Source: Epiperipatus broadwayi (Eukaryota > Onychophora > Udeonychophora > Euonychophora > Peripatidae). Taken from it: a DNA stretch of 64,000 nucleotides. The stretch spans positions 558,001 through 622,000 of the forward strand of contig JAQFVV010006256.1 in the NCBI GenBank assembly GCA_028023455.1. Reading direction: 5' to 3'. Positions 25,320 to 37,306 of this stretch are shown here, in pieces. Both the position numbers and the translations under genes were made by a program. Numbering within the stretch: position 1 is the stretch's first letter; the number at the start of each line of letters is the position of its first letter. A model generated the notes under the pieces. That model saw only the letters and a list, made by a program, of their open reading frames with translations, made no database searches and was not told the DNA's origin.

Positions 25320-26020
25320 AATTAAAATGTTAGAATATGTTAATAATTTACAAAGGAAACATTGAATATTAAAAAATTAATGCCAACTTTAAATGATCAA
25401 GGAAAATAACATTTTCATTGATCATTTTAATCAGAATAACTTATAAATTGATTAAACAATTTATACATTTAATTTAGTAATATATTAAGTCCTGGTTACT
25501 TGTTTTTTATTAACATTTGAAAGGATAGTTTTATATTGTTTATTAATTGATTAAAAAATAGTTAACTTTTGAATTTTAATTTGCATAATTGTTTTTGTAT
25601 TATTATTAATGTTTTTCATTATACATAGATATTATGGGTTGAAAATGTGTGATTTTAAAAGGACATTTTACGAATATGTATATATTAAAATGGAAATATC
25701 CATTTCAAGTTTAGTTAGATGGCTGGCTATAGGGAGAGTAATTTAAAGTTTAAGCATTAAATTGTATACAGTATTAGTGAAATAGTAGAGCCAAGTAAAT
25801 ATCACATAATAATTACATTTTAAATTTAGTAAAACAAAAAGTAGAGAAAAGTGATAATATAGTATACATTGTTTTTTAAAATTGCTTTTAAATTATAAAT
25901 TCAAATAAATTATAAAATGTATTGTTGCAAATATATCTTTTATCTAACAATATATGAAATTTATAAGATAGAATACCCTTGAAATAATTGTTATTATTAC
26001 TATAATTTTTGCATGACTAA
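25320..26020. other. AT-rich stretch downstream of POMK
   Basis: I see nothing coding or structured between the POMK 3' end and the direct repeat at 26026. Confidence 0.4.
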
Positions 26021-26217
26021 AGGAGTTAATCGATTTGGCAAGTGAAAAAAAGCAATAACATCAAATTATTTTTTTATTCCAGAAAAACTTTATTATATAA
26101 ATTTTTTATTAAAGATTTTTCACAAAAATAAATAATAACTGTTGTTATAATTATTACATATTTTATTTAAATTGATTTATCAGAAACATAAATGGTCAGC
26201 TGTATTTGAGATCCTGT

Positions 26218-27981
26218 CATGTCGATTTGTCTTTAAGTTTTTATAATAATCATAAATTTCAATAAGTACATCATATCTTTTGTCACATTTCTACCTAATG
26301 GATACAATAAAGGTTGGTCTACATTTTTCATACCTGGTGGTCTACCTGCTACAGATTTTGTTATAGTCATGGCATTAAATTCTGACTCTTTAAAGTTATA
26401 TTTGAATTATATGAGATGGGGTTTCAACCTTTCTAATTTTATCCAGTGCATTTTGAGCCAATTTACTGGTAAACTTGTAACTGTTGCCGTTCTGTTAATG
26501 ATAGAATTTTTAAAAGATTTTGTAGAGAAAAGTCCTGATGCATCATTTGAACCATATGAAATGGTGTTTTCTTTTTACTGGTTTTTATTATATTGTACCA
26601 ATCATCTGACTAAAAAATGTTCTGATTTTTTTTTGCTTTTGATTCAATAATGACAAAATTTGAATCATTAGGCAAGTAACTATATTCACTTATCAAAATT
26701 TTTTATTTCAATTGACTCAGCTCTTATTTCTGTACTTTGAACCATTTCAATAAACTTAGAGTTTTGATATTTCTATTTTGTCCGTTACATGAATATTTTA
26801 ATTTTTCACAATTTTTAGTATAAATCTTTATATACTTTATTAGGCATGATGAAATTTCCTGAGACCAGTGAGATCCTTCAGTTTCTGGACAAACGAACAT
26901 GTGGCTTATATTTTTATTAAAATCGTGCCAACTGAAATTATAAACATACAAATTTCGCTTATAATAAGCTATCGATGTAGTAAGTTTAACAAAGGCTAAA
27001 TCTTTTTCTAAGTCAAAAGAAAATACAAAAATTTCTTCGGATACTGCCATTCGATCTATATCCATATGACTATGAATCTGTTTAGCCTTTTGTAAATGAA
27101 CATACTTTTCAAGTTTTATTATTCGATTTCCCTCACTATCCGAAAACTTAAGTTTTATTTGCAAAGAATCATAAACTTGGCATATATCTTTAGACAGTTG
27201 CTTGAAATGTGAATTAAATTTAGTGGAGAATACCTTGTAGTATTTTTCTTTCACTAGTACTATATTTTCATCTTTATATTTCGTGATAAATAGTTCATAC
27301 ATTTTCTTAATATTTAGATCTGGATTTAAATATTTTCATCCTAGATTAAGAACTCTTGGGTGGTGACTAATATAAGTGGGAAATGAGTTTATATGTTTTA
27401 AAATGTCATGGATTTTATTGCTTGGAACATGACCACCGTGATGATCAATAAAAAATGAAACTTGTTATTTACAATAACAGTCCTGTATTCATCCATCATT
27501 TATCTGATGTGTCCTTAAAATATTTTTTGTATACAGAAAATTTATTTTTTCGGCTTTTTCGAAAATAATATGTAAAAGAACATGATCTTGGCATTTTACT
27601 GTTATTCTTGAAGGATCTTTTTATTTCATTAACTTTAATACCTCTTTAAAAAAATGTTTTGCTCAAGTTGATTATTAAATTATAAAATGTCTCCATGGCA
27701 GCTTTTCTTTCATTCCAAAAAATTTTTTCATTGCACTTCTGATGACATTGACAATTTATATCTACAAATATTTTTGCATGTATTAAATTTCCCCTTCTAT
27801 TTCCATATTCCAGACCTTTTGTTCTATTACACCTTTGGACATTTTGGGACCATGTAGTAAGATTACAACATCTTTTGCATCCAATTGAATTATTTGTTGA
27901 AATGTTTTCAATGTTACTATCAGATAACGAATCCAAACTAATATATGTTTTCTTGAGCCAAGCTTTCTGCCAATAACTCAA
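26218..27981 (-). pseudogene. Transposase-like pseudogene of the cysteine-rich 'CxGQNRN' family
   Basis: The - strand reads from 27981 with ISLDSLSDSN..., then a Cys-rich block (IFVDINCQCHQKCNEKIFW, about 27765-27715) and HHGGHVPSNKIHDILKHINS (about 27440-27390). Next come LNPDLNIKKMYELFITKYKD (about 27330-27270), VYDSLQIKLKFSD, FSFDLEKDLAFVKLTTSIAY (about 27030-26970), KRNLYVYNFSWHDF, a GSHWSQEISSCLIKYI block (about 26880-26835) and CNGQNRN (about 26790-26770). It continues through YLPNDSNFVIIESKAKK (about 26680-26635) and WLKMHWIKLE (about 26460-26430) to AGRPPGMKN...LLKF and a stop near 26218. The motif order matches a widespread family of uncharacterised transposon-derived proteins in aphids and other invertebrates. 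An acidic residue expected before the CxGQNRN box appears to be missing, and several stops interrupt the frame. Confidence 0.7.
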
Positions 27982-28341
27982 ATTGAAGAACCATCAGATT
28001 CATTATTTTTCACATCCAAATAATTATTTAGTCTCTTCCATCTTAATATAACTAAATAATTTTTATATTTTTAAAAACAACTGACATTAAAATTGAAATA
28101 ATTGTTTAATATTTCACAGGTACTTGCTTCTGCATCACTCAGATTTTAACTGATTAACTTTTGTTGTAATGATACAAGCACTAAACAATTTCTCGTTATA
28201 ATCTTGTATTATATCATTTTATTAAAAAGTTGCTTAACTAAATTTTTATAAACGTTTGAATTGCATTATTACAACGAAGTACATTAGAGTATGGAGTTTA
28301 TTAGATTAGCTTCTAAAATAAATTATTTATTATTCAATGGT

Positions 28342-28407
28342 CAAAGAAAATTTGTTATTTTAGTAGTGTAAAACCAAAGAAAATTTGTTATTTTAGTAGT
28401 GTAAAAC
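28342..28407. repeat. Perfect tandem duplication, two 33-bp units
   Basis: The unit CAAAGAAAATTTGTTATTTT (first 20 bases) at 28342-28374 is repeated immediately at 28375-28407. It lies inside the right flank of the candidate element ending at 28518. Confidence 0.9.
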
Positions 28408-28519
28408 CTTATTATTAGGAAATTTGTTTTGAATATAAAAAGTTAGAAGTCAATCAAGTACTTTGATGCTAAAATATAAAAAAATTCAGAAAATAGAATT
28501 AATCGATTTGGCAAGTGAG

Positions 28520-30370
28520 ACATTCTTATGCTAAACACATTAGATATAGAGAATTTCATGTGTTTAAATAAAAATTCTTTTACTTAAATAAAAATGCTTT
28601 TAATTTAATTTTAGATAAAAATAAAGTTTTCTTTTTATAAGTTTTTTTATTGAGATAAAAAATTTTTTAATTAATGAGGTCCAAGTAAAATGAAAAAAAA
28701 TACAGGATATTAAATTAAGGTTTTTATATAAATCAATTGAAATTGGAGGTAAAAATTTGTATCGTATTGTTATGTTATCAAAATTAATTATTCTGAAACT
28801 TGGATTTTATAATTAAGCTTTGTTTCATATTTCTATTTTCTTTGTCTTAAAATTTTAGTTTGTTTAAAAATAAGAATATTTTTACAATAAGTGTTTTAAT
28901 CATGAGATTAAAACATTCTTCAGAAAAAATTGTAATATAAATAGAAAGCAGCAGAAATCTCTTTGCCTCGTGTTCTTGTTTTTTCTTTCTTTCATCTGGT
29001 TCTTGCATCATACTGATAGAGGATTTGCCTTCCAACTAATGTGCATCTAACAAGAATCTTCCCTGTGCACAAAAGAACTTGCTATAATTGTTAATGTACA
29101 ATTAGAAACTTCTTCCTAGGTGTATATAACCAACTTACCAGATGCTCTTGATCCTTGAAATAGATAAATGAAATTAACCTATGTCTACCATATAAAACCA
29201 ATGTACATTTCAAATACATGGAAAATTGATTCTAACCCAGTAAATAGTTCAACATGTGGAAACACGATTGACGAATGTTAAAAAAATCAACATAGGAAAA
29301 CATAAAATCCTGCAATACAAACATCAATTTGCAATTTCCAAAGTGAGCTCTTGTAAAATAAAAAGGAAAAAAAAAATGTACTTAAAATATTTTATTACTG
29401 ATGAACTTTGCCATCTGCTGCATAAAGACTGATATGAAGTAAATTATATGAAAGTCATTTTAATTTATAGATATTTCATGATTTAATTTCTAAAAAAACT
29501 TATAGGGTTATATTATTATTTATTTTGTCATTGATGTCTATTAGTTAATATTTTTTATTACTTAATTTTTTTACTAATAACTATTGTAAATATATTAAAT
29601 TTATTAAGCGCAAGTAGATGATATAATAATGTGAAAAGCTAAAACCTATAAATATATAATATTTAGTGAATTAAATGTGTTTTAAGCTTCATGCTCTTAG
29701 TTTGGAATGCTCGAGTCTGGCTTATTTATATATAAATTTAAGTAGAGAAGAAGGTGGTTCCATCTTTTTCTCGTATTTCTGGCTTGTGTTTTTGAATTGA
29801 GAGATCCATGTGCAGTCATTATTACATCTGATTATCTAAGTATTTTTAGGGTGCATCTGTCGAAGTTTTAGCTTTTTACGTTATTAACAAATATTGTGTA
29901 AATTATAGTGAAAGATTTGAATTAAATTGTATTATTATAATGCTAGCTTCAAGTTTGCTTTTTTTTAAAAAAAAAAAGAGAGAGTGCACGATTTGCTTTC
30001 AATGTAGTAAAAAAAAAATCTAAAGTGATCACAATCTATTAATATCTGTATTTTCTTTGCAGTTTTAATTCATCATTTATTTTTAAGTTTTCTTGCCAAT
30101 CGTCAAACTTCTGCCATTGTCTCTATATTTATTATGAAGCTCCACTTTTAATTAACTATTTTCTCAAGCATAAAATGCTGATATATTTTTTTCAACCAAA
30201 TCATTAATATTAAGATCATAAAGGAAACAAATCACAATTCTTCTTTTTAATAAATCAAAGTTTAGATTTACTTGTATTCATAACATACGTTAAAAGAGAA
30301 TTCCTTACCTCAATAACATGACATTTCTTAAAATTCAAATTTAGTGTTTAATAGCAGTTGAAATTTAGCA
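28520..30370. other. AT-rich intergenic DNA
   Basis: No exon, RNA gene or recognisable transposon was found. A less AT-rich patch lies at 29690-29880 without a clear reading frame. Confidence 0.4.
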
Positions 30371-30372
30371 TG

Positions 30373-30755
30373 AATAACAGATACTTTTTCAATTAAGGAA
30401 GGAAACTATGCAACTATCAGGCTAGCGGCATGCCTTATGGATCACCAGGTGCCAACATACCTTCAGACAAGGACATAGTGATCCTTGGAGAATTTTTAAA
30501 ACAATACTAATAAACATGAAGAACAGAGATCATCTCCTTGTGCCAGAGCGTCTCTTTGTAGACACATGGGCACAGATTATCATATGTGAGGATGAGACGA
30601 GATCTCAGACTACTGTGCTAAATATTATGATGACAATGCCACACAGATTGGTTGCAAAACGTTAAACTTTTATATGAAACTATTGTAATTACCAAATGTA
30701 GCTACATGACACTGTTAATTTTTTCTTAATAAAAAAAAAATAACAGATACTTTTT
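30373..30755 (+). mobile_element. Retro-inserted sequence with perfect 17-bp target duplication and A-tail
   Basis: AATAACAGATACTTTTT occurs at 30373-30389 and again at 30739-30755. The 349-bp insert ends in an AATAAA-like hexamer running into an A10 tract (30731-30740). The insert is clearly less AT-rich than its surroundings. These are the marks of LINE-mediated insertion: a processed pseudogene, a non-coding RNA copy or a 5'-truncated LINE tail. Translation in three frames gives no protein that I recognise. Confidence 0.85.
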
Positions 30756-30759
30756 AAAA

Positions 30760-31800
30760 AAGAAATGAATAACAATTTTCTTGTGAATATGGTGGGACTA
30801 TTTTTTAAAGCAACTATCATTTTAATCTTGTTGCATACTAATCTATGATCTGTCCAACAATCTATGCTTTAAAATGCTTGCAATATGAATTTTTATATTC
30901 TGACTTAATTATAATGTAATTACTAAATGTCCATGTTTTGAATATTGATGCATCTATGTTGCATTATAGTGATTTTTCTGCATAAACAAAGTGTGATAGT
31001 CAATCCATATATTATGCAAAAATTCAATAACAGCAGACCATTTGAATTTGTAGCACCAATACCATTATTTCCTATAACTTTTTTAAAATCTACTATTTGC
31101 ACTAAAACATGCCTTAAAGTTTCAAAGGAGAAAAAATCAATCTTTTAATGCTATTGTTATAATAATTGTATCCAAAAAGCAAAAAAAAAAAAAATGTTTG
31201 AGCACATGCACTAATAAAATGAGCAAAGATGTCATTGTGCAAAAGTTTTGACATCATTAGCCTTTCATTAAAACATCGATAATTCCAAGAATAGAAAATT
31301 AGACAATACAATAAATCCAACTCCATGTATTATCTTTTTACTAGTTGATCTGTTCTTTAAAAAAAAAACTTGTATAAGTCTTCTTTTTCTATTAAACTTC
31401 CTTCCTCTGGAAGACTAACTTCATTAAGAATAACTATATCGATTTAAAATCTTGATAGCTTTTTAGCTACCACTTCATTTGTCTATTCATATCTTTTAAA
31501 AATTTGTATTAAGTAAGATTCACACATTCAATGTACCTATATTTAGAAAGAAAAAATAAGCTTTATGTGTGATAATAGTCCTACCACTGTTTTGCTTTAT
31601 CATCACTATAACTAATAATTTTATTATTTCTATCACTGTAAAGATTATTTGCCAGGCACAACAGTCAAGTCAGACTAAGTGAGATGCTTTCTATGACAAT
31701 AAACCAAAGAATATTTTTCCTCAACATTACAAATTATGTATTTTGGGTGAAATTCACTTTTGTTAAATGGTTTAATTGATTTTGAAAGATCTAAAAAAAT
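30760..31800. other. AT-rich intergenic DNA
   Basis: Nothing coding or structured could be supported here. The segment 31340-31560 could be a very old LINE endonuclease remnant, but the similarity is too weak to call. Confidence 0.35.
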
Positions 31801-31810
31801 TTTTTTTATA

Positions 31811-32043
31811 TTAAATGCTTTTATTGATTGTGCACTAAAAAGAAGAAATAAAACAATTGTTTCTTCAACCACAATTGGAGTTTTTAGATTTAACTTGAAA
31901 TAAAAGCATTAGGGGGTGGGAGTGGGATTGACTTAATAAATTTATATGCTTTTATTTCAAGTTAAATCTTAACATTTCAATTATGGTTGAAGAAACAATT
32001 ATTTTATTTCTTTTTAGTGCAAGTCAATAAAAGCATTTAGTAT
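31811..32043. repeat. Foldback element with arms of about 98 bp and a G-rich loop
   Basis: The left arm 31811-31909 (starting TTAAATGCTTTTATTGATTG) is complementary to the right arm 31946-32043 (ending CAATAAAAGCATTTAG) with scattered mismatches. The 36-base loop contains AGGGGGTGGGAGTGGG. No ORF. A cruciform or a long RNA hairpin would be possible. Confidence 0.85.
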
Positions 32044-35000
32044 AAACATTTTTTTTTCTCTCTATTATTTTGAACAGAAGTTGGACATTTAAAATGAGAC
32101 CAAAATTGGATGAAATGTTTTGAGTTGTGGGAATGCAAAGAAATATTGAAGATCTCGAAAAAAATAAGTGAAAGTGATTGTTGAAGAAAAGTATTAATTA
32201 GAAATAATAATAAATTATATTTGAAAAATTTATTCATAAAAAAAAAAATCACGAAGAGAAAAATTTGATAAATAAATAAAGATTGATCTTGAGGTTTAAT
32301 CACATTTGATTATTAAAGTGGAAAAACAGTAATTTTATCTTAAATTACCAGATTGAGATTTTTTTTTTCTATCAGGAATTAAGAAACAGTCTTTTGTTAA
32401 TCAGGAAAATTTTATCATTATGCTTAGAGAAAACCTAATCTTAAGATATATAGAACTTAATTTTTCTCAGAAAATGCATGTCTAATAAACATGAAAATAT
32501 TTGGACTTTTTTTTTTGTAAAAATTGTTTCTCATTTCTTAAATTATTCTATTGTTATAAAAAAGTCACTGATATTTTCATTCCAATATCAAAAGTTACAA
32601 TGCCTCCTAACATAAGCAGGCCAATTAACCAAAATTGTCTCCATTGACAGTATTCATTATTTATATTATGGCTTCTGAAATTGAGAGATGTTAGTATTGC
32701 AAGAAATTAACATAATAGTGGCTAATTTGTATTTATAGTTTTTATTTGTTTCTAATAATAATACAAGCATATTTTTTTTTGTTTACAGTGACATCTCATT
32801 ATAAACACATAGTGCTAGGAATTTCCAATTAAAACTTGGATGATAAAAACTCAGAAATTAATATGAAAAATAGATACATTTCTTAAAAAATTAAATAAGG
32901 TTTTATGTTTACAAAAATGTATAAATTTTATTAAAAATTTGTTTTATTTTTAAAATTAATTGGTCCCAATATTTCATTAAAAAGTTACATTCAAAATAAT
33001 AATAACCCAAATGTTTAACAATAATTATATTTTAATATAAAATTATATAATAGCACATTATTGTTCCAATTGTCATACCTTATATAAAACTGTTAAATAA
33101 ATTGTACTTGAAAAATATTTGAAAATTAAAAACATAAAAATGCTCCATCCCATTATATTGTTAACATAAATGTAATGAAATATTTAACATTTGTTATTAA
33201 CATATATGTAAAAAAAATAACAGTTTAGACTTCCTCATATTTACCAATAATACACTGATCATTTTTGACTCTGTATGAAGTATATACTATAATTTATAGA
33301 ACTTTCAGGATCAATGGTATGAAATATTTTAATAACTACACAATTAATCCCCGAAAGTTACTATAAATTTTAATACAACTTGATTCTTTGAAAATTCAAA
33401 TAGCTTCATTAAAATTACTAAATATTACATATATGAAAGGAAACCATTTATATTGAAATGTTAGCACAATTTAAGTAAAAAGAAAATTTTAAGTTAAAAT
33501 TTTAATCATGTAAATTATTTTATTAAAACATATTAATAACATGTTTTATATAAATATAATTATTTTCACTGAACATACTCTATATTTTATTTAATACAAA
33601 GTAAGTTAAAATTCAAATCTGTAAAGTTTTTTTTCAAAGGTGAGAAGGTAGAAGGTTAATTTTTAGAACGTTTTCCTAAAATAAAATACTTCTATACATT
33701 CCCATCCACATCTACTAAAATAAAATAAGAACACATGGGATCATGTTATCTAGTCTTCTATTAATATATATGTAGCCTAATACATCATAATCTTTAATTA
33801 TAAAAACTTTAAGAATATAATCATGGATTATCAGTCACTTAATAATTCAAAGTAAACAAAATAGCCTGTAATTAGAAGTATAGTCTGCTTTAATAGTAAC
33901 GAAAAATGTAATAACATATATTCATAACTTTATATGTAAATGCATATACATTATTTGTATGAGCATATAAACATTTTCATTTGTACATGATATAAAATAT
34001 TTCACAGAAATTTGACCAGAGTATGATTCATTATATACCAAAAAAAAACACCCCCCACTAATTTGATAAACAAAAAAATTACAATTTTGAATTTTTATTT
34101 TTCAATTCTTATATGTATATAACAAATTTATATTGAAAAAAAAAATTTTTTTTTTATTGTTGAATTTATTTATCATGAGAATATTTTTCTGATTTATGCA
34201 TTAACTGCATGATGTATTACTTCATATTACTATATGAAAACATGTATATATTTATTAAGAATTCAATTTACATATTCAACTGCATTTAAATGCACTCATT
34301 TTGGTAAAATTGTCTAAAATAAAAATCAATGATTTCTATGAATCATTTTTAAAATTTTCTACCCAGATATAAACTTTAAACCTAGTTAATTCTTAATGCA
34401 TTACTATTAACTTCCAGCATGAATACACACTGCCCATTTTTTCCTGATCATGTATGGTATTTACAATATGCAATGATAATTTTTAAATTCAATACATTTT
34501 TTAAAAATATTGAATAAAGACATGTAAAAAAAGGAAACAATCCCCAGATGCATTTCTGGCAAGGATATGGTCCAATGGATGAAGGCAAGTTTTGAAAGAA
34601 ATGTATATTGGGGATCATTTTTTTTGTTTTTATCCATATTTTTTTAAAAAGTATGTTGAATTTAGAAGTTTTCTTGCAAATATCGTGCATGATCAGAAGA
34701 AAGTGGGAAGTGTATTTTCATTGCTGGAACTTAATATGTGATATATTAATCTTTAACTGGATTTAAAGTTTGTATCTAAACAGAAAATTAAATGATAACT
34801 GACAGACTAATAAAAAATGATTAATAAATAATCATTACTATTTATCCTAGATGACACTGTCGAAATAAGTGCATTTAAATAGAATGACAATTGTAAATTG
34901 TTACAGCTATTATTTATTTATATATTGATATACTGAAAGTTATACAATTAATTCTAATGCTTTATTATATATATATAAACCATATTTTGTAGGTTCATCC

Positions 35001-36085
35001 ATGTAAGATTTTAATTTAAAAACTCTATTTTGACTTGATCACACAACCCCTCAACTATATATGCATACAAATACTCAAACAGCCCATATGTATATAAACC
35101 AGATTTCATTTTTATTTAAGGCATATATAATCTGAAGTTTTTTCATCGCAGTTCTTTTAAATTAATGAAAATTAACATTTCAATATATATTATGTATATT
35201 AATTTATATTAGAGCAAATTATTTTTTTATACAGAAAATTTTTTTTTTTACAAATATAATTTAATTTTTATGATGAAGTAGTTTTTTAAATTTAAAATAC
35301 ATTTCACACAATTTTTTAATAAATAATACTCCAGAAATGGATGATAAAATCATACTTTTTTAATATAATTAAAGATTTATAAAAATAATGGCACTGATAA
35401 ATTAAACACACAAAAAAATATTTTGTAATTGACAATTAAAATAGAGGATTACAAAACTGAAAATTTAGTTGCAGATTCTAAATATTCTTTAATTTAGAAT
35501 AATAATGCTTTGTATTATAAAAGCATAAGTTAAATGGTTGGTCCTTAGGACAAACTTAAAATCACATCTTTTTAAATGTTTTATTTAATTATTATGGTAG
35601 TATATTTTAAAAAAATAATTAAAAGGCATATTTCTTATATATTACAAATTGTAAAAATATATTTCCATTTATTAAAAAGGGTATTAATAAAATATTCCAT
35701 AACCCTTTTTATTTTTTAAAAGATTTCAACCTAACATTTCAAAATGAATCATAATTTGATATAACAGCAAAAAAAAAAAAATGTTAAAATGCTCTCAAAC
35801 ACATGTATGTTAAATAAATGTGTAATACAAAAACTGAAATTCAAAAATACATATACATAATATGTTCCAGTGAAGAGTGATTAGTTTTCTCCCACACTGT
35901 CTACAAGCGCCATTTCTAAAAATATGCATTATGCAATGATATAGTTTAACTATTCACTTCAAAAATTTTAAAGCAATAGCATGTTTGGATCACAAATTAT
36001 AAGAAATGTGAAAGTGTATTTCATATCTTAATGCTACAATAGAATAATATACTTTAAATTGGGCAAAATTGCTACTGATATATTT
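32044..36085. other. Very AT-rich 4-kb stretch without recognised genes
   Basis: It contains many A/T runs and short TA repeats. Reading both strands I found no exon with splice borders, no terminal repeats and no RNA gene. Confidence 0.45.
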
Positions 36086-36089
36086 GAGA

Positions 36090-36440
36090 CTTCAGACCAT
36101 TCAAAGAAGTATGGAGAGCTGTATGTTAGGAGTAATAAGAAGAGATCAAAAATGCAATATATGGGTAAGAGAACAAACAGGTGTTACTGATCTCAGTGAA
36201 AAAATTAAAAGACTGAAGTGGAATTGGGTTGGACATATTGCTAGAAGAAATGATAATAGATGGACACTTGAAATCTTAAAATGAATTTTAAGAGATTGTA
36301 AAAGATCCAGACACATGTAAGATGGATGAATGAAATAAGAAAATGTGCAGGGGTGATGTGGAAAAGCTAAAGATCAGAGAAGATGAATTGAACTTGGAAA
36401 GATCTTCATCCTGCAGTGGACTGATAATGGTTGATGATGA
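36090..36440 (+). mobile_element. 5'-truncated RTE LINE 3' end
   Basis: Starting at LRLQTIQRSMESCMLGVIRR (about 36085-36145), it follows the RTE C-terminus (NIWVREQTGVTDL, WNWVGHIARRNDNRWTLEIL) and ends with the family 3' sequence CTGCAGTGGACTGATAATGG and a TGATGATGATGG tail near 36430-36445. Only about 350 bases were inserted, which is typical of incomplete reverse transcription. Confidence 0.88.
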
Positions 36441-36662
36441 TGGCAATAAAACCATGATTTGCAGGAACAAGTGGTTTCCAAGATTTCATGATTGCAGAAA
36501 GAGCAATGATCATGATCGACAAAGATATGAAACGTACTGCCATATTGTATGACAAAAATTATCCAAACACACTAGCATCTTAAAATTTTTGAGGGAAATA
36601 GCTAAACTGTCTACATAAAACATACATTGATTCACATATGACACTAAGGGTAGTTCAGTAAG

Positions 36663-37249
36663 TGCTATGTCTAGCTGTTAGAGAATACACTACCACGAGT
36701 GCAACTACACATATAACATGTTTAATTTTAAAGTAAACTTTAAAATATACGATTCCTTAATGTTAAACTATTTCCATATATATATACAATTATTATATCA
36801 ATGGGCCCGAAAGCCTAATAAATAATAAAGATCAATACGATCTTTAAGAAATCCTAACTGACTCTTATAATGTTTAGAGGACAGTTCCCCGCACTTGAAG
36901 TCACTGTGGAAAAGGAAATATTCTGCTTGAATATATATCCAACTGTGTAGATGGATTCGAGCAGAATGTTTCCTTTTCCACAGTGACTTCAAGTGTGGGG
37001 AACTGGCCTCCGAACGTTATAAGAGTCAAGTAGGATTTCTTGAAGGTCATTTTGATATTTATTATTATGTCTTCAGGCCCATTGATGTAATAATTGTATA
37101 TATATGTAAATAGCTAAACGTTAAGGGATTGTATATTTTAAAGTTTACTTTAAAATTAACCATTAAATCATTATTAACACACTCGTGGAAGTGTGTTATA
37201 TGTGTAGTTGCACTCGTGGTAGTGCATTCTCTAATAGCTAGACATAGCA
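36663..37249. repeat. Head-to-head pair of LTR-like arms (about 280 and 305 bp)
   Basis: The left arm 36663-36941 (starting TGCTATGTCTAGCTGTTAGA) is the inverse of the right arm about 36944-37249 (ending CTAATAGCTAGACATAGCA). The match covers nearly the whole length except for an extra 35 bases in the right arm near 37160-37195. The right arm starts TGTGTAGATGG and ends in CA, and is followed after a base or two by TGGACAGTCAGGACC, which could be a primer-binding site. This makes it the 5' LTR of the gag-bearing element at 37250. The left arm is then an inverted second LTR. Confidence 0.8.
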
Positions 37250-37306
37250 ATTGGACAGTCAGGACCATTAAGTTAATAATAGTTAAACTGGACAAAAGTC
37301 AAAACA

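Larger units (their letters stand above)
26026..28518. mobile_element. Candidate mobile element bounded by 20-bp direct repeats
   Basis: TTAATCGATTTGGCAAGTGA occurs at 26026-26045 and identically at 28499-28518, both on the + strand, and brackets a transposase-like pseudogene. A perfect 20-mer spaced 2.47 kb around a transposase-like ORF is unlikely by chance. The repeats are direct, not inverted, so they may be a long target duplication or internal element repeats rather than the element's termini. No terminal inverted repeats were seen. Confidence 0.55.

Noticed and set aside
26369-26650. 93-residue open frame on the + strand
   Set aside because: It lies opposite the C-terminal part of the transposase-like pseudogene; the - strand reading carries the recognisable motifs.
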